Shown piece after piece: positions 19,397-27,091 of a stretch of DNA of 64,000 nucleotides. Numbering within the stretch: position 1 is the first letter of the stretch; each line of letters begins with the position of its first letter. A program made the translations under genes and the position numbers. A model generated the notes under the pieces. It saw only the letters and a list, made by a program, of their open reading frames with translations. It did no database searches and was not told where the DNA came from. This DNA is from Rhodospirillales bacterium (GTDB taxonomy: Bacteria; Pseudomonadota; Alphaproteobacteria; Rhodospirillales; Casp-alpha2), in assembly GCA_023145215.1 (NCBI GenBank), contig JAGLED010000020.1:1-64000 (forward strand). Reading direction: 5' to 3'.

Positions 19397-22180
19397 ATGG
19401 ATGATCTTCTCCAAGAATTTATCGCCGAAGCGACCGAGAACCTTGCCGTGATCGACCAGGAGCTGGTCCGTCTGGAGCAGCACCCCAACGACACGGAGAT
19501 CCTCGGTAATATTTTTAGGCTGGTTCATACGGTGAAAGGGACTTGCGGGTTCCTGGGTCTCTCCCGTCTGGAAAAGGTAGCGCATTCGGGAGAGAACGTG
19601 CTTGGAAAGTTCCGCGACGGCGAACTGGAAGTCACGCCGGACGCCGTCACCGTGATCCTCGAATGCATTGATCGGATCCGAGAAATTCTTGGGGCGCTCG
19701 AGGAAAGCGGCAATGAGCCGGCGGGTGACGACAGCGCACTGATCACCAGCCTCGACCAACTGATCGAACCGGCCGCACCGGCGCCCGCCAAGGCTGCCGA
19801 AGCACCGAAGGCCGAGAACAAGGAAGCACCCACGAACAACGGCATGGCCGTAAATGAATTCGGCGCGCCGATCGCAGCCGAAATGCTGGCCGAGCTTGAG
19901 GCCGCGGGTGTCGATCTCGATGCCGATGAATCTGACGAACCAGAACATGCCAATGACGCCGAACCCGATCGCGCGGAACCGGACGTTAGCGACGAACCTT
20001 CTCCCTCCTCCCTGCCCGAGTCCTCTTCGGTCGATGATGCCGGCTTCCCCCCCGCTGACGGCAACGCTTCCGGAGAGGACAAGGGGAGCGGGCAGAAGGC
20101 GATTGAGCCGGCCGCACAGAAGCGCGAATCCGCGGTTGCTGCCTCGAGCCTCCGCATCAATGTCGACGTGCTCGAAAATCTGATGACGCTTGTGTCCGAA
20201 CTGGTGCTGGCGCGAAATCAGTTGCTGCAAATGGTGCGCGGTTACGACGACCATGAGTTCGCCGTGCCGCTGCAGTTGCTCAGCCATATCACCACCGACC
20301 TCCAGGAAGGTGTGATGCAGACCCGCATGCAGCCGATCGGCAATGCATGGTCGAAACTCCCCCGCATCGTCCGCGACCTCTCGGTTGCCTCCGGCAAGAA
20401 GATCGACCTGGTGATGGATGGTGCCGAGACCGAACTCGACCGTCAGATTCTCGACCTGATCAAGGACCCGCTGACGCACATGGTCCGGAACTCCGCCGAT
20501 CACGGTCTCGAAGATCCCGGACAGCGTCTCGCCGCGGGTAAGCCCGAAACCGGCAAGATTCGTCTCAATGCCTTCCACGAAGGCGGCCACATTATCATCG
20601 AGATTTCCGACGATGGACGGGGGCTGAATACGGACCGTATCCGCGCCAAGATCGTCGAGAAGGAAATCCTTTCGGAGGCCGCCGCAGCAGCACTCAGCGA
20701 CCAACAGGTTCAGCAGTACATCTTCCACCCCGGCTTCTCGACTGCGGAAAAGATCACCAATGTCTCCGGGCGCGGGGTCGGGATGGATGTTGTCCGGACC
20801 AATATCGAGCAGATCAACGGCTCGATCGATCTCCGCTCGGTTAAAGGAGAGGGGACGACGGTCACCATCAAGATTCCGTTGACGCTGGCGATCATCTCGG
20901 CGCTCTTGGTCAAATCCGCGTCCGAGCGTTTTGCAATCCCGCAGTTCAGCGTGATTGAGCTCGTGCGCACGGCGCCGAACTCCGAACATCAGATTGAATA
21001 CATCAATAAGAACGCGGTTCTGCACCTCAGGAACCAGCTGTTGCCCTTGATCCGCCTCGACAATTTGTTGGGCATCGCCGAAACCGGCGACGAGACCCGC
21101 TCGGAAGACGCCTTCGTGGTCGTCACCAAGACCGGGAACTCGACCTTCGGGATCGTCGTCGACCAGGTGTTCGATACCGAGGAAATCGTCGTCAAGCCGA
21201 CCTCGCCGGTGCTGCGCGGTATTCGCCAGTTCTCCGGCAACACCATCCTCGGTGACGGCAGCGTAATCATGATCCTCGATCCGAACGGCATCGCCGCCGA
21301 AGTTGGCGAGATCCAGGCCAAACTGAATTCCAAGGCCGACGGTTCCAGGGGCACCAACGTCGATGACAAGAAGGTGCCGCTTCTGCTGTTCAAAGGTGAT
21401 AGCAACGAGCCGATGGCTGTACCGTTGGTACTGGTTGCGCGCCTGGAGGACATCGCCAACAAGGATGTGGAACATTCCGGCGGCTTCGATCTGGTGCAGT
21501 ACCGCGGTACGTTGATGCCGCTGGTCACCATGAGCGGCAACGGCCTGCCTCAGGACCGGGAGTCGCATCCGGTTCTGGTGTTCTCCGACCGGGGTCGCCA
21601 ATTCGGCTTGGTGGTCAACGAAGTCGTCGATATCGTCGAGGACAAGATCGATATCGAGATGCCGAGCAGCCGCGACGGCACGCTGGGCAGTGCCGTCATC
21701 AACGGCCATGCGACGAACGTACTGGACTCGGAGTACTACATTCACAAGGCGCTCGGCGACGCGCACGTGAATGGTTCCAAGGCGCTGAATGCGAATATCA
21801 CCGGCCGTCCGAAAACCCTTCTGGTCGATGACAGCAGCTTCTTCCGCAGCCTGATCTCGCCGTTGCTCTCCGTCGAGGGATGGGACGTGACGTCGGTTTC
21901 GTCGGTCAAGGATGCGCTGGCGCTGCGCGATGCGGGCGAGCAGTACGAACTGATCATCAGCGATCTCGACATGCCGGAACTCGACGGCTTTGACTTCGCC
22001 TCCAGTGTCCGAAACGACGAACGCTGGAAGGGGACGCCGTTGATCGCGCTCTCGGCACAAAACGGCTCTCAGAATATCGAGCGCGCTCATACGGTCGGGT
22101 TCACCGACTACGTCGCCAAGAACGACCGTGAAGGTCTGTTGCACTCGATCCGCTCGATCATGAGCAACCAAGCCGCCTGA
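19397..22180 (+). CDS. cheA: Chemotaxis histidine kinase CheA with two CheW-like domains and a receiver
   Basis: Central kinase of 927 aa. Hpt domain 1-105 with H44 (FRLVHTVKGTCGFLG); acidic, Ala/Pro-rich linker about 115-250 in place of a clear P2 domain; dimerisation helices from 253 (INVDVLENLMTLVSELVLAR); ATPase domain about 315-465 (HMVRNSADHGLE, DDGRGL, GRGVGMDVV); CheW-type coupling domain about 470-605 and a second, weaker one about 630-785; receiver 803-925 with D856 (LIISDLDMPELDG). Such CheA-REC hybrids are common in alphaproteobacteria. The built-in receiver may act as a phosphate sink. cheW follows 23 nt later. Confidence 0.93.
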   Translation: MDDLLQEFIAEATENLAVIDQELVRLEQHPNDTEILGNIFRLVHTVKGTCGFLGLSRLEKVAHSGENVLGKFRDGELEVTPDAVTVILECIDRIREILGALEESGNEPAGDDSALITSLDQLIEPAAPAPAKAAEAPKAENKEAPTNNGMAVNEFGAPIAAEMLAELEAAGVDLDADESDEPEHANDAEPDRAEPDVSDEPSPSSLPESSSVDDAGFPPADGNASGEDKGSGQKAIEPAAQKRESAVAASSLRINVDVLENLMTLVSELVLARNQLLQMVRGYDDHEFAVPLQLLSHITTDLQEGVMQTRMQPIGNAWSKLPRIVRDLSVASGKKIDLVMDGAETELDRQILDLIKDPLTHMVRNSADHGLEDPGQRLAAGKPETGKIRLNAFHEGGHIIIEISDDGRGLNTDRIRAKIVEKEILSEAAAAALSDQQVQQYIFHPGFSTAEKITNVSGRGVGMDVVRTNIEQINGSIDLRSVKGEGTTVTIKIPLTLAIISALLVKSASERFAIPQFSVIELVRTAPNSEHQIEYINKNAVLHLRNQLLPLIRLDNLLGIAETGDETRSEDAFVVVTKTGNSTFGIVVDQVFDTEEIVVKPTSPVLRGIRQFSGNTILGDGSVIMILDPNGIAAEVGEIQAKLNSKADGSRGTNVDDKKVPLLLFKGDSNEPMAVPLVLVARLEDIANKDVEHSGGFDLVQYRGTLMPLVTMSGNGLPQDRESHPVLVFSDRGRQFGLVVNEVVDIVEDKIDIEMPSSRDGTLGSAVINGHATNVLDSEYYIHKALGDAHVNGSKALNANITGRPKTLLVDDSSFFRSLISPLLSVEGWDVTSVSSVKDALALRDAGEQYELIISDLDMPELDGFDFASSVRNDERWKGTPLIALSAQNGSQNIERAHTVGFTDYVAKNDREGLLHSIRSIMSNQAA

Positions 22181-22203
22181 GCCAGAAAGTAGGGAATAAG
22201 ACC

Positions 22204-22680
22204 ATGCAAGCAACGAGTACCGCCGTGGTGCAGCACTTGGCCGAGGATGCCGATGTCCAACAGATCCTGACGACCACGGTTGGCGACCAGGTGTTCGGCA
22301 TTCAGGTTTTGTCGATCCAGGACATTCTACAGCCGCGCAACGTCGCGCATGTGCCGAAAGCGCCCGCCGACATCGCCGGCCTGATTAACCTGCGTGGCCG
22401 GATCGTCACGGTCATTGACCTTCGTCACTGGCTTGGGTTCGACCCGGCAGAGGTGCAGCAGCAAATGCACATTGTCGTCGAGCACGATAACGAGCTTTAC
22501 AGCTTTCTGGTGGACTCGGTCGGCGACGTTATTGCCGTCGATCGCGCCGCCGTCGAGGGTGTGCCGCCAAACCTCCCGGAGCAGTGGCGCACGATTTCGA
22601 AGAATGTTCTTCGCGAGGAGAAGGATCTGGTCCTGATCGTGGACGTGTCCGTTCTGATCGCGGCCCTGGCCAATAATTGA
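22204..22680 (+). CDS. cheW: Chemotaxis coupling protein CheW
   Basis: Scaffold of 158 aa linking chemoreceptors to CheA. The SH3-like CheW fold shows QVFGIQVLSIQDILQP, VPKAPADIAGLINLRGRIVT and the conserved Arg in NLRG (receptor contact). The last strands include VDSVGDVIAVDRAAVEGVPP. It lies 23 nt after cheA and 25 nt before the cheY ATG in the same operon. Its length and motifs are normal for the family. Confidence 0.93.
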   Translation: MQATSTAVVQHLAEDADVQQILTTTVGDQVFGIQVLSIQDILQPRNVAHVPKAPADIAGLINLRGRIVTVIDLRHWLGFDPAEVQQQMHIVVEHDNELYSFLVDSVGDVIAVDRAAVEGVPPNLPEQWRTISKNVLREEKDLVLIVDVSVLIAALANN

Positions 22681-22705
22681 AATTAACGAGTTGGAGACTA
22701 CGAAA

Positions 22706-23092
22706 ATGGCAGTTGATAAGGCAATGCGTGTTCTGGCGGTCGATGACTATCAGACCATGCTTCGAATCATCTCGAACCTGCTGCAGCAGTTGGGATTCCG
22801 GAATATCGATACTGCATCCAGCGGCGATGAAGCGCTGGATATGATCAACAATAACCACTACGGCCTGATTATTTCCGACTGGAACATGGAGCCGATGACC
22901 GGTTTGCAACTGCTCAAGGAAGTGCGTTCGAAGGACGAGACCCGCGCGGTCCCGTTCATCATGGTCACTGCCGAAAGCAAAACCGAGAACGTTGTCGCGG
23001 CGCGCAAGGCCGGCGTCAGCAACTACATCGTCAAACCGTTCAACGCGGAAACTCTGAAACAGAAAATTTCGTCGGTCCTCGGAGAATTCTGA
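22706..23092 (+). CDS. cheY: Chemotaxis response regulator CheY
   Basis: Receiver of 128 aa starting MAVDKAMRVLAVDDY. The ATG at 22706 has GGAGA 8 nt upstream; a TTG start at 22691 would overlap that ribosome site. Phospho-acceptor D58 (LIISDWNMEPMTG), Thr in MVTAES and Lys in YIVKPFNAE complete the active site. SDWNMEPMTGLQLLKEVR is the flagellar-motor CheY pattern, and it lies directly upstream of cheZ, so it is the best candidate for the motor-binding CheY of this cluster. Confidence 0.92.
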   Translation: MAVDKAMRVLAVDDYQTMLRIISNLLQQLGFRNIDTASSGDEALDMINNNHYGLIISDWNMEPMTGLQLLKEVRSKDETRAVPFIMVTAESKTENVVAARKAGVSNYIVKPFNAETLKQKISSVLGEF

Positions 23093-23127
23093 AGACCGCC
23101 AGTCAGGTGAAGTAAAGGCAAGACGCA

Positions 23128-23910
23128 ATGGCACAAACGAAGCGTTTCACCATCGAGGCGAGCATGAAGGACCAGACACCAGCCCAATCCGCGCAGCCGG
23201 ACGGGCAATCCGTCGGTGCGGAAGACGCAAAGGAACCGGATGTGACCCTCGAGGACATGATGGCCGCTGTCGCGCGTGTCGTTCGCGACGAATTAAGCAA
23301 CTGGCAGCCACCGGCAGCCCCTGAGACGACGAAAGCCCCTGGAGCATCGGATGACGCCGGTGAAAACCCTGAATCGGCAGAGGAAATTCTCTTCGCCCTT
23401 TCCGAGTTGCAGAAATACATCGCCACCTCGCGTAGCGAGATCGCGGCGCTGAAGTCGGAATCCGACGGTAAATCGCAATTCAATACAGCGAAGATGGAAT
23501 TGCAAGAGATCGTCGACGCGACGGCCAATGCGACCAACGATATCCTGAACGAAGCTGAGGCGATCTCCGGAATTCAGGCGTCTCTGGCAGAAAAATGCGC
23601 GGCTGCGCAGATTGACTCGATGGCCGATGAATTGTCCGGACTGGAGAACGCAAGTATGCAGATCATGCTTGCGTGCGGTTTCCAGGATCTGACCGGTCAG
23701 CGTATCAACAAGGTCGTCAACACATTGATCTTCGTCGAAGAGCGGATCAATAAGCTACTCGAGGTCTGGAACGTCGAAAGCGGCACCGGTTCGTCGGAGT
23801 TAAAGGCGACGAGGGACGACGACACACGCCCTGACAAAGACCTGCTGAATGGACCGCAGGCGGATGGTGAGGGAATTTCCCAGGACGACATCGACGCGAT
23901 GTTCGCCTGA
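23128..23910 (+). CDS. cheZ: CheY-P phosphatase CheZ
   Basis: Protein of 260 aa. After a hydrophilic N-terminus (about 1-85), residues 90-215 form the long helical hairpin, with the catalytic stretch ACGFQDLTGQRINKVVNTLI containing the Gln that aligns with the CheZ active-site glutamine. The C-terminus GISQDDIDAMFA is the conserved CheY-binding tail. This phosphatase shortens the CheY-P lifetime. It is 35 bp after cheY, which supports the assignment. Confidence 0.88.
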   Translation: MAQTKRFTIEASMKDQTPAQSAQPDGQSVGAEDAKEPDVTLEDMMAAVARVVRDELSNWQPPAAPETTKAPGASDDAGENPESAEEILFALSELQKYIATSRSEIAALKSESDGKSQFNTAKMELQEIVDATANATNDILNEAEAISGIQASLAEKCAAAQIDSMADELSGLENASMQIMLACGFQDLTGQRINKVVNTLIFVEERINKLLEVWNVESGTGSSELKATRDDDTRPDKDLLNGPQADGEGISQDDIDAMFA

Positions 23911-23958
23911 CGGGTTGTCGCCAGACGATCGAGGGATCCAGGAGTAACCAAGAAACCG

Positions 23959-25062
23959 ATGTCCGAACAACGACTTACAAAAGAAGACGTCAGCAGGCTG
24001 CTTGAAAAGCCGGGCGACGAGGTGCGCATCGACACGGCGCAAAAGGTTTGCCAGGTGTATAATTCGGAGACCCTTGGCGAGCAGCAGCGCGCGATCGCTG
24101 AAGAGGTGTTCCGGCTTTTGGTTCGCGACCAATCTGACGCCGTTCGCGAAAGCATCGCCGAACACTTGAAGGCCAGCGACAGGCTGCCGCACGATGTCGC
24201 GCTCAAGCTTGCCAATGACATCGACGATAAGGTGGCGCTGCCTGTTCTGGAATGCTCGCAAATTCTCTCCGACGACGATTTGGTGGAGATCGTGCAGACC
24301 GTGGCGCCCGCACGTATGCAAGCGATTGCCGGCCGTCCCACGGTATCGCAAGCGGTGTCGGGGGAACTGGTCAACCGGGGCGATGAAGCGGTCGTGGTTA
24401 AATTGATGAGCAACGAAGGTGCTGATATTGGTACCGAGTCGTTCGAACATGCCTACACACGGTTTACCGGCAGCGAGCGCTTCGACGACGCAGTCGTCGC
24501 CCGCGACCGGATTCCGGTATCGGTCAGAAGCAAGATCCTGTCGGCGCTTACCGACAGCTTTCTGGAGGTTCTGTCCGGCAGCAAGCTGGTCTCGCCCTCA
24601 ATTATTGCGGATATCGTGGTCCAGACCCATGACAAGCTTGCGATGGAGTTGTCGGATCGAACCACGGAATCGCGCGTCGGTGAGCTTGTCAGCAGCCTCT
24701 ATGTCCGTGACCTTTTGACCGCGCCGATCCTGTTGCGCGCGCTTTGCCAGGGCGACATCCTTTTCTTCGAACTGTCGATGGGCACGCTTGCATCGGTGCC
24801 GTTGAAGAACGCCCGGAGCCTGATATACGACGCGGGCGGCGAGGGCTTTAATGCGATTTACCGCAAAGCCGGCCTCGACCCGTCCTATCGGGAACTGTTC
24901 CGTTTCGCGTTCAAAATGTGTCGCGAGTTAACTGAAAGTGGCGAGGACTTCGAGCAGGCTGTGTTCCGCCGCAAGCTGATTGAGCGTCTGCTCACGGAAG
25001 GCACCGAGATCGTCGAAAAGATCGGGAAAGCCGATCTGGACTACTTGTTGGGGAAGCTCTGA
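23959..25062 (+). CDS. DUF2336 domain protein
   Basis: All-helical protein of 367 aa in the DUF2336 family, which is restricted mainly to alphaproteobacteria and looks HEAT-like. Repeating helical units are visible (for example VRESIAEHLKASDRLPHDVA and LPVLECSQILSDDDLVEIVQ), with no signal peptide or membrane segment. Its function is not established. It lies 48 bp after cheZ on the same strand and is convergent with the OmpR-type regulator gene at a distance of 9 bp, so it probably ends the cheAWYZ transcription unit and may have a role in the chemosensory complex. Confidence 0.75.
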   Translation: MSEQRLTKEDVSRLLEKPGDEVRIDTAQKVCQVYNSETLGEQQRAIAEEVFRLLVRDQSDAVRESIAEHLKASDRLPHDVALKLANDIDDKVALPVLECSQILSDDDLVEIVQTVAPARMQAIAGRPTVSQAVSGELVNRGDEAVVVKLMSNEGADIGTESFEHAYTRFTGSERFDDAVVARDRIPVSVRSKILSALTDSFLEVLSGSKLVSPSIIADIVVQTHDKLAMELSDRTTESRVGELVSSLYVRDLLTAPILLRALCQGDILFFELSMGTLASVPLKNARSLIYDAGGEGFNAIYRKAGLDPSYRELFRFAFKMCRELTESGEDFEQAVFRRKLIERLLTEGTEIVEKIGKADLDYLLGKL

Positions 25063-25071
25063 TCCGCGATC

Positions 25072-25803
25072 TCAGGTTTTCTTGATTTTCGCGACGAACG
25101 AGTATCCGGCATTGCGGACGGTTTTGATGTAAACCGGGCATGTCGGATCATCGTCGAGTTTCTTCCTGAGCTTGCCGATAACCACATCGACGCTGCGGTC
25201 ATAAGGCATCCAGTCCCGACCGGAAACGATGTCGATGATCCGGTCCCGGCTCAGGATCTTGCCGGCACTGCCGACCAGCGCATCAAGGACCTTGAACTCA
25301 TGCGTGGTCAGATTGACCGGGTTCCCGTCATCCTTTTGCAGCACTTGCCGCGTCTGGTCGAGCGTCCAGTCGCCGATCCTGATCCCGTCACCGACCGCGG
25401 CGGTTTCTTGGGCCGGCGGCGGCGTATCGTTCTTCAGGCGGCGGATAACGGTATGCAACCGGGCGATCAGCTCACGGGCATGAAAAGGTTTGGTGATGTA
25501 ATCGTCAGCGCCGATTTCCAGTCCGACGACCTTGTCGATCACGTCGTCCTTGCCGGAAATGATGACGAAAGGAAGTTGATAATCCGTACGTAACTGGCGC
25601 GCCAGGTCTAACCCGTTTTCGTCGGGCAGAATCAAGTCAAGAAGAACGATGAAAGGCCGTTCTTGCCGTATTTGTTCATGCATTTCTTTGCCATTATTGG
25701 CAAAGCGCGGCAAAAATTGATCCCTTTTCAGGATATTATTGATCGTTTCCTGCATATCTGGGTCGTCTTCGACCACCAGGACGTGCGAGTATTTCTCGGA
25801 CAT
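25072..25803 (-). CDS. OmpR/PhoB-family response regulator
   Basis: DNA-binding regulator of 243 aa. The ATG at 25803 follows AAGGA. The receiver (about 5-120) has D13/D14, phospho-acceptor D56 (VLLDLILPDENG) and Lys in YITKPFHARELIARL. The winged-helix output domain (about 145-240) contains LTTHEFKVLDALVGSAGKIL, DRSVDVVIGKLRKKLDDDP and VRNAGYSFV. No histidine kinase lies next to it, so it is an orphan. Its promoter region is shared with the operon at 25995 and contains a TTACA array whose 10-bp repeat phasing is what OmpR-type dimers recognise. I infer that it controls the island. Confidence 0.88.
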   Translation of the reverse strand: MSEKYSHVLVVEDDPDMQETINNILKRDQFLPRFANNGKEMHEQIRQERPFIVLLDLILPDENGLDLARQLRTDYQLPFVIISGKDDVIDKVVGLEIGADDYITKPFHARELIARLHTVIRRLKNDTPPPAQETAAVGDGIRIGDWTLDQTRQVLQKDDGNPVNLTTHEFKVLDALVGSAGKILSRDRIIDIVSGRDWMPYDRSVDVVIGKLRKKLDDDPTCPVYIKTVRNAGYSFVAKIKKT

Positions 25804-25892
25804 GGATCGTCCTTGTAACGGTTTCCCCACTGTTTTGATTTTTAATGAACTTCGGGACGCCCGTAAAGATTCGGAAATCCACATGTCGCAGC

Positions 25893-25939
25893 TTACATTT
25901 CTTTACAATTCGAAGATTAGGAATAATCGCGTGCTTACA
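25893..25939 (+). promoter_or_regulatory. TTACA triple-repeat array upstream of the 25995 operon
   Basis: TTACA at 25893, 25903 and 25935 (N5, N27), in the 191 bp between the OmpR-type regulator gene (minus) and the plus-strand operon starting at 25995. It lies 55 bp before the ATG. It could also autoregulate the divergent regulator. Confidence 0.75.
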
Positions 25940-25994
25940 CGCCGGGCGTACGGTGCTCCCTGACGAATTCATTTGAAGTGATCCAGGGTGTGCC

Positions 25995-27080
25995 ATGTCC
26001 GTCATTCAAGAACTCTCGAAAACAGGCGAGGCCAGTCATTCAGCCATCGCCGCGGGTGCGCAGAACGATCTGGACCTGTTCCATGTGCTGCCGCTGAATG
26101 GCCTTCCGCTCGAGACGCCGACACTCCGCCAGGCGCGGATGATCAAGAGCCAGAACCTTGAATCGATGATCGAAATTTTTCGCGATCAGGTCACCGGGAG
26201 CGGCCAGATCGCCGTCAAGGATCTGACCAAGCAATTCGGCGGCGGCATGCTTGGCGACAGCGACATCAAGCTCTTGAATAATCTCAGCCGCTTAAACAGC
26301 TACGACCCGTTCAGCCTCAGGATCACGCTTCGCGATCTCGACCTGCTGAATGGCGATCTGGCGCAGGTGAAGCTATCTGACGAAAAGCAGCGTGAGCTGG
26401 AACGTTTCATGCATAGCTTCACCCGGCCGTTGATCCAGCAGGTGTTCGGTGGCGAAGAGACCGATATCGAGAAATTCGAGGATATAGTTCGTGTCTTTAA
26501 GGATCCGGATGCGGAGAAAGTGCGCCGTAATCTTGGAAAGCTCGCCGCGCAGCTCAAGATCGAAATCATGGATATCCCGAAGTTTCTCGAAGACTTCAGC
26601 GATGTGTTCCTGTCGTTATCGTATTACCGGGACTCGATCGAACTGTTGGAGCCGAAACTGGCGTTGCTGAATGAGTCGCTTGTGAGCCTCCGCGAGAGCT
26701 ATCAGTTCACCCAGGACTACAACGTGGCGCAAGCCTGCGAGGACACCGTCGACCGTGTGAACCGTGTGTTTATCTTCGTCACCGGTCGACTGGAGAGCTT
26801 TGCCCAGAGTACCGAAAACCTTTGGGAGAACATGACCGCCGAGAACTTCGAGAAGGTGCGAAAGTTGATCAGCAGCTATCACGTGTCGCTGGGCGGGATG
26901 CTTTGCCTGCTCAGCGTCAAACTGGATGCATGGGCGGAAAGCTTCCCGGACCGTGCGATCGGCAGTCCGACGCGCCGGATCGAGTTTCTCCGTTCTGATA
27001 TGCGCCGCGGTATCGATCAGCTCGATACGATCTTCGACGAGACCCCGGCGTTGGCAAACCTTAATGGCACCTCCCACTGA
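25995..27080 (+). CDS. Unrecognised helical protein in chemotaxis operon (361 aa)
   Basis: I do not recognise a family. The protein has no signal peptide, membrane segment or cysteine-rich motif and appears largely alpha-helical, with two broad halves: about 45-210 (including FRDQVTGSGQIAVKDLTKQF and LERFMHSFTRPLIQQVF) and 215-330 (DYNVAQACEDTVDRVNRVFI, then FVTGRLESFAQSTENLWENM). It is the first gene of an operon with 27092, a CheY-like receiver, cheB and cheR, behind a TTACA-array promoter. Position suggests a chemosensory accessory or scaffold role. Composition and codon use look native. Confidence 0.8.
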   Translation: MSVIQELSKTGEASHSAIAAGAQNDLDLFHVLPLNGLPLETPTLRQARMIKSQNLESMIEIFRDQVTGSGQIAVKDLTKQFGGGMLGDSDIKLLNNLSRLNSYDPFSLRITLRDLDLLNGDLAQVKLSDEKQRELERFMHSFTRPLIQQVFGGEETDIEKFEDIVRVFKDPDAEKVRRNLGKLAAQLKIEIMDIPKFLEDFSDVFLSLSYYRDSIELLEPKLALLNESLVSLRESYQFTQDYNVAQACEDTVDRVNRVFIFVTGRLESFAQSTENLWENMTAENFEKVRKLISSYHVSLGGMLCLLSVKLDAWAESFPDRAIGSPTRRIEFLRSDMRRGIDQLDTIFDETPALANLNGTSH

Positions 27081-27091
27081 CTTGAGAAGAG

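Noticed and set aside
19307-22213. 968-codon open frame on the minus strand opposite cheA
   Set aside because: It is a GC-driven shadow of cheA; the translation is rich in His, Arg and Asp and has no domain pattern, while the plus strand encodes all CheA motifs.
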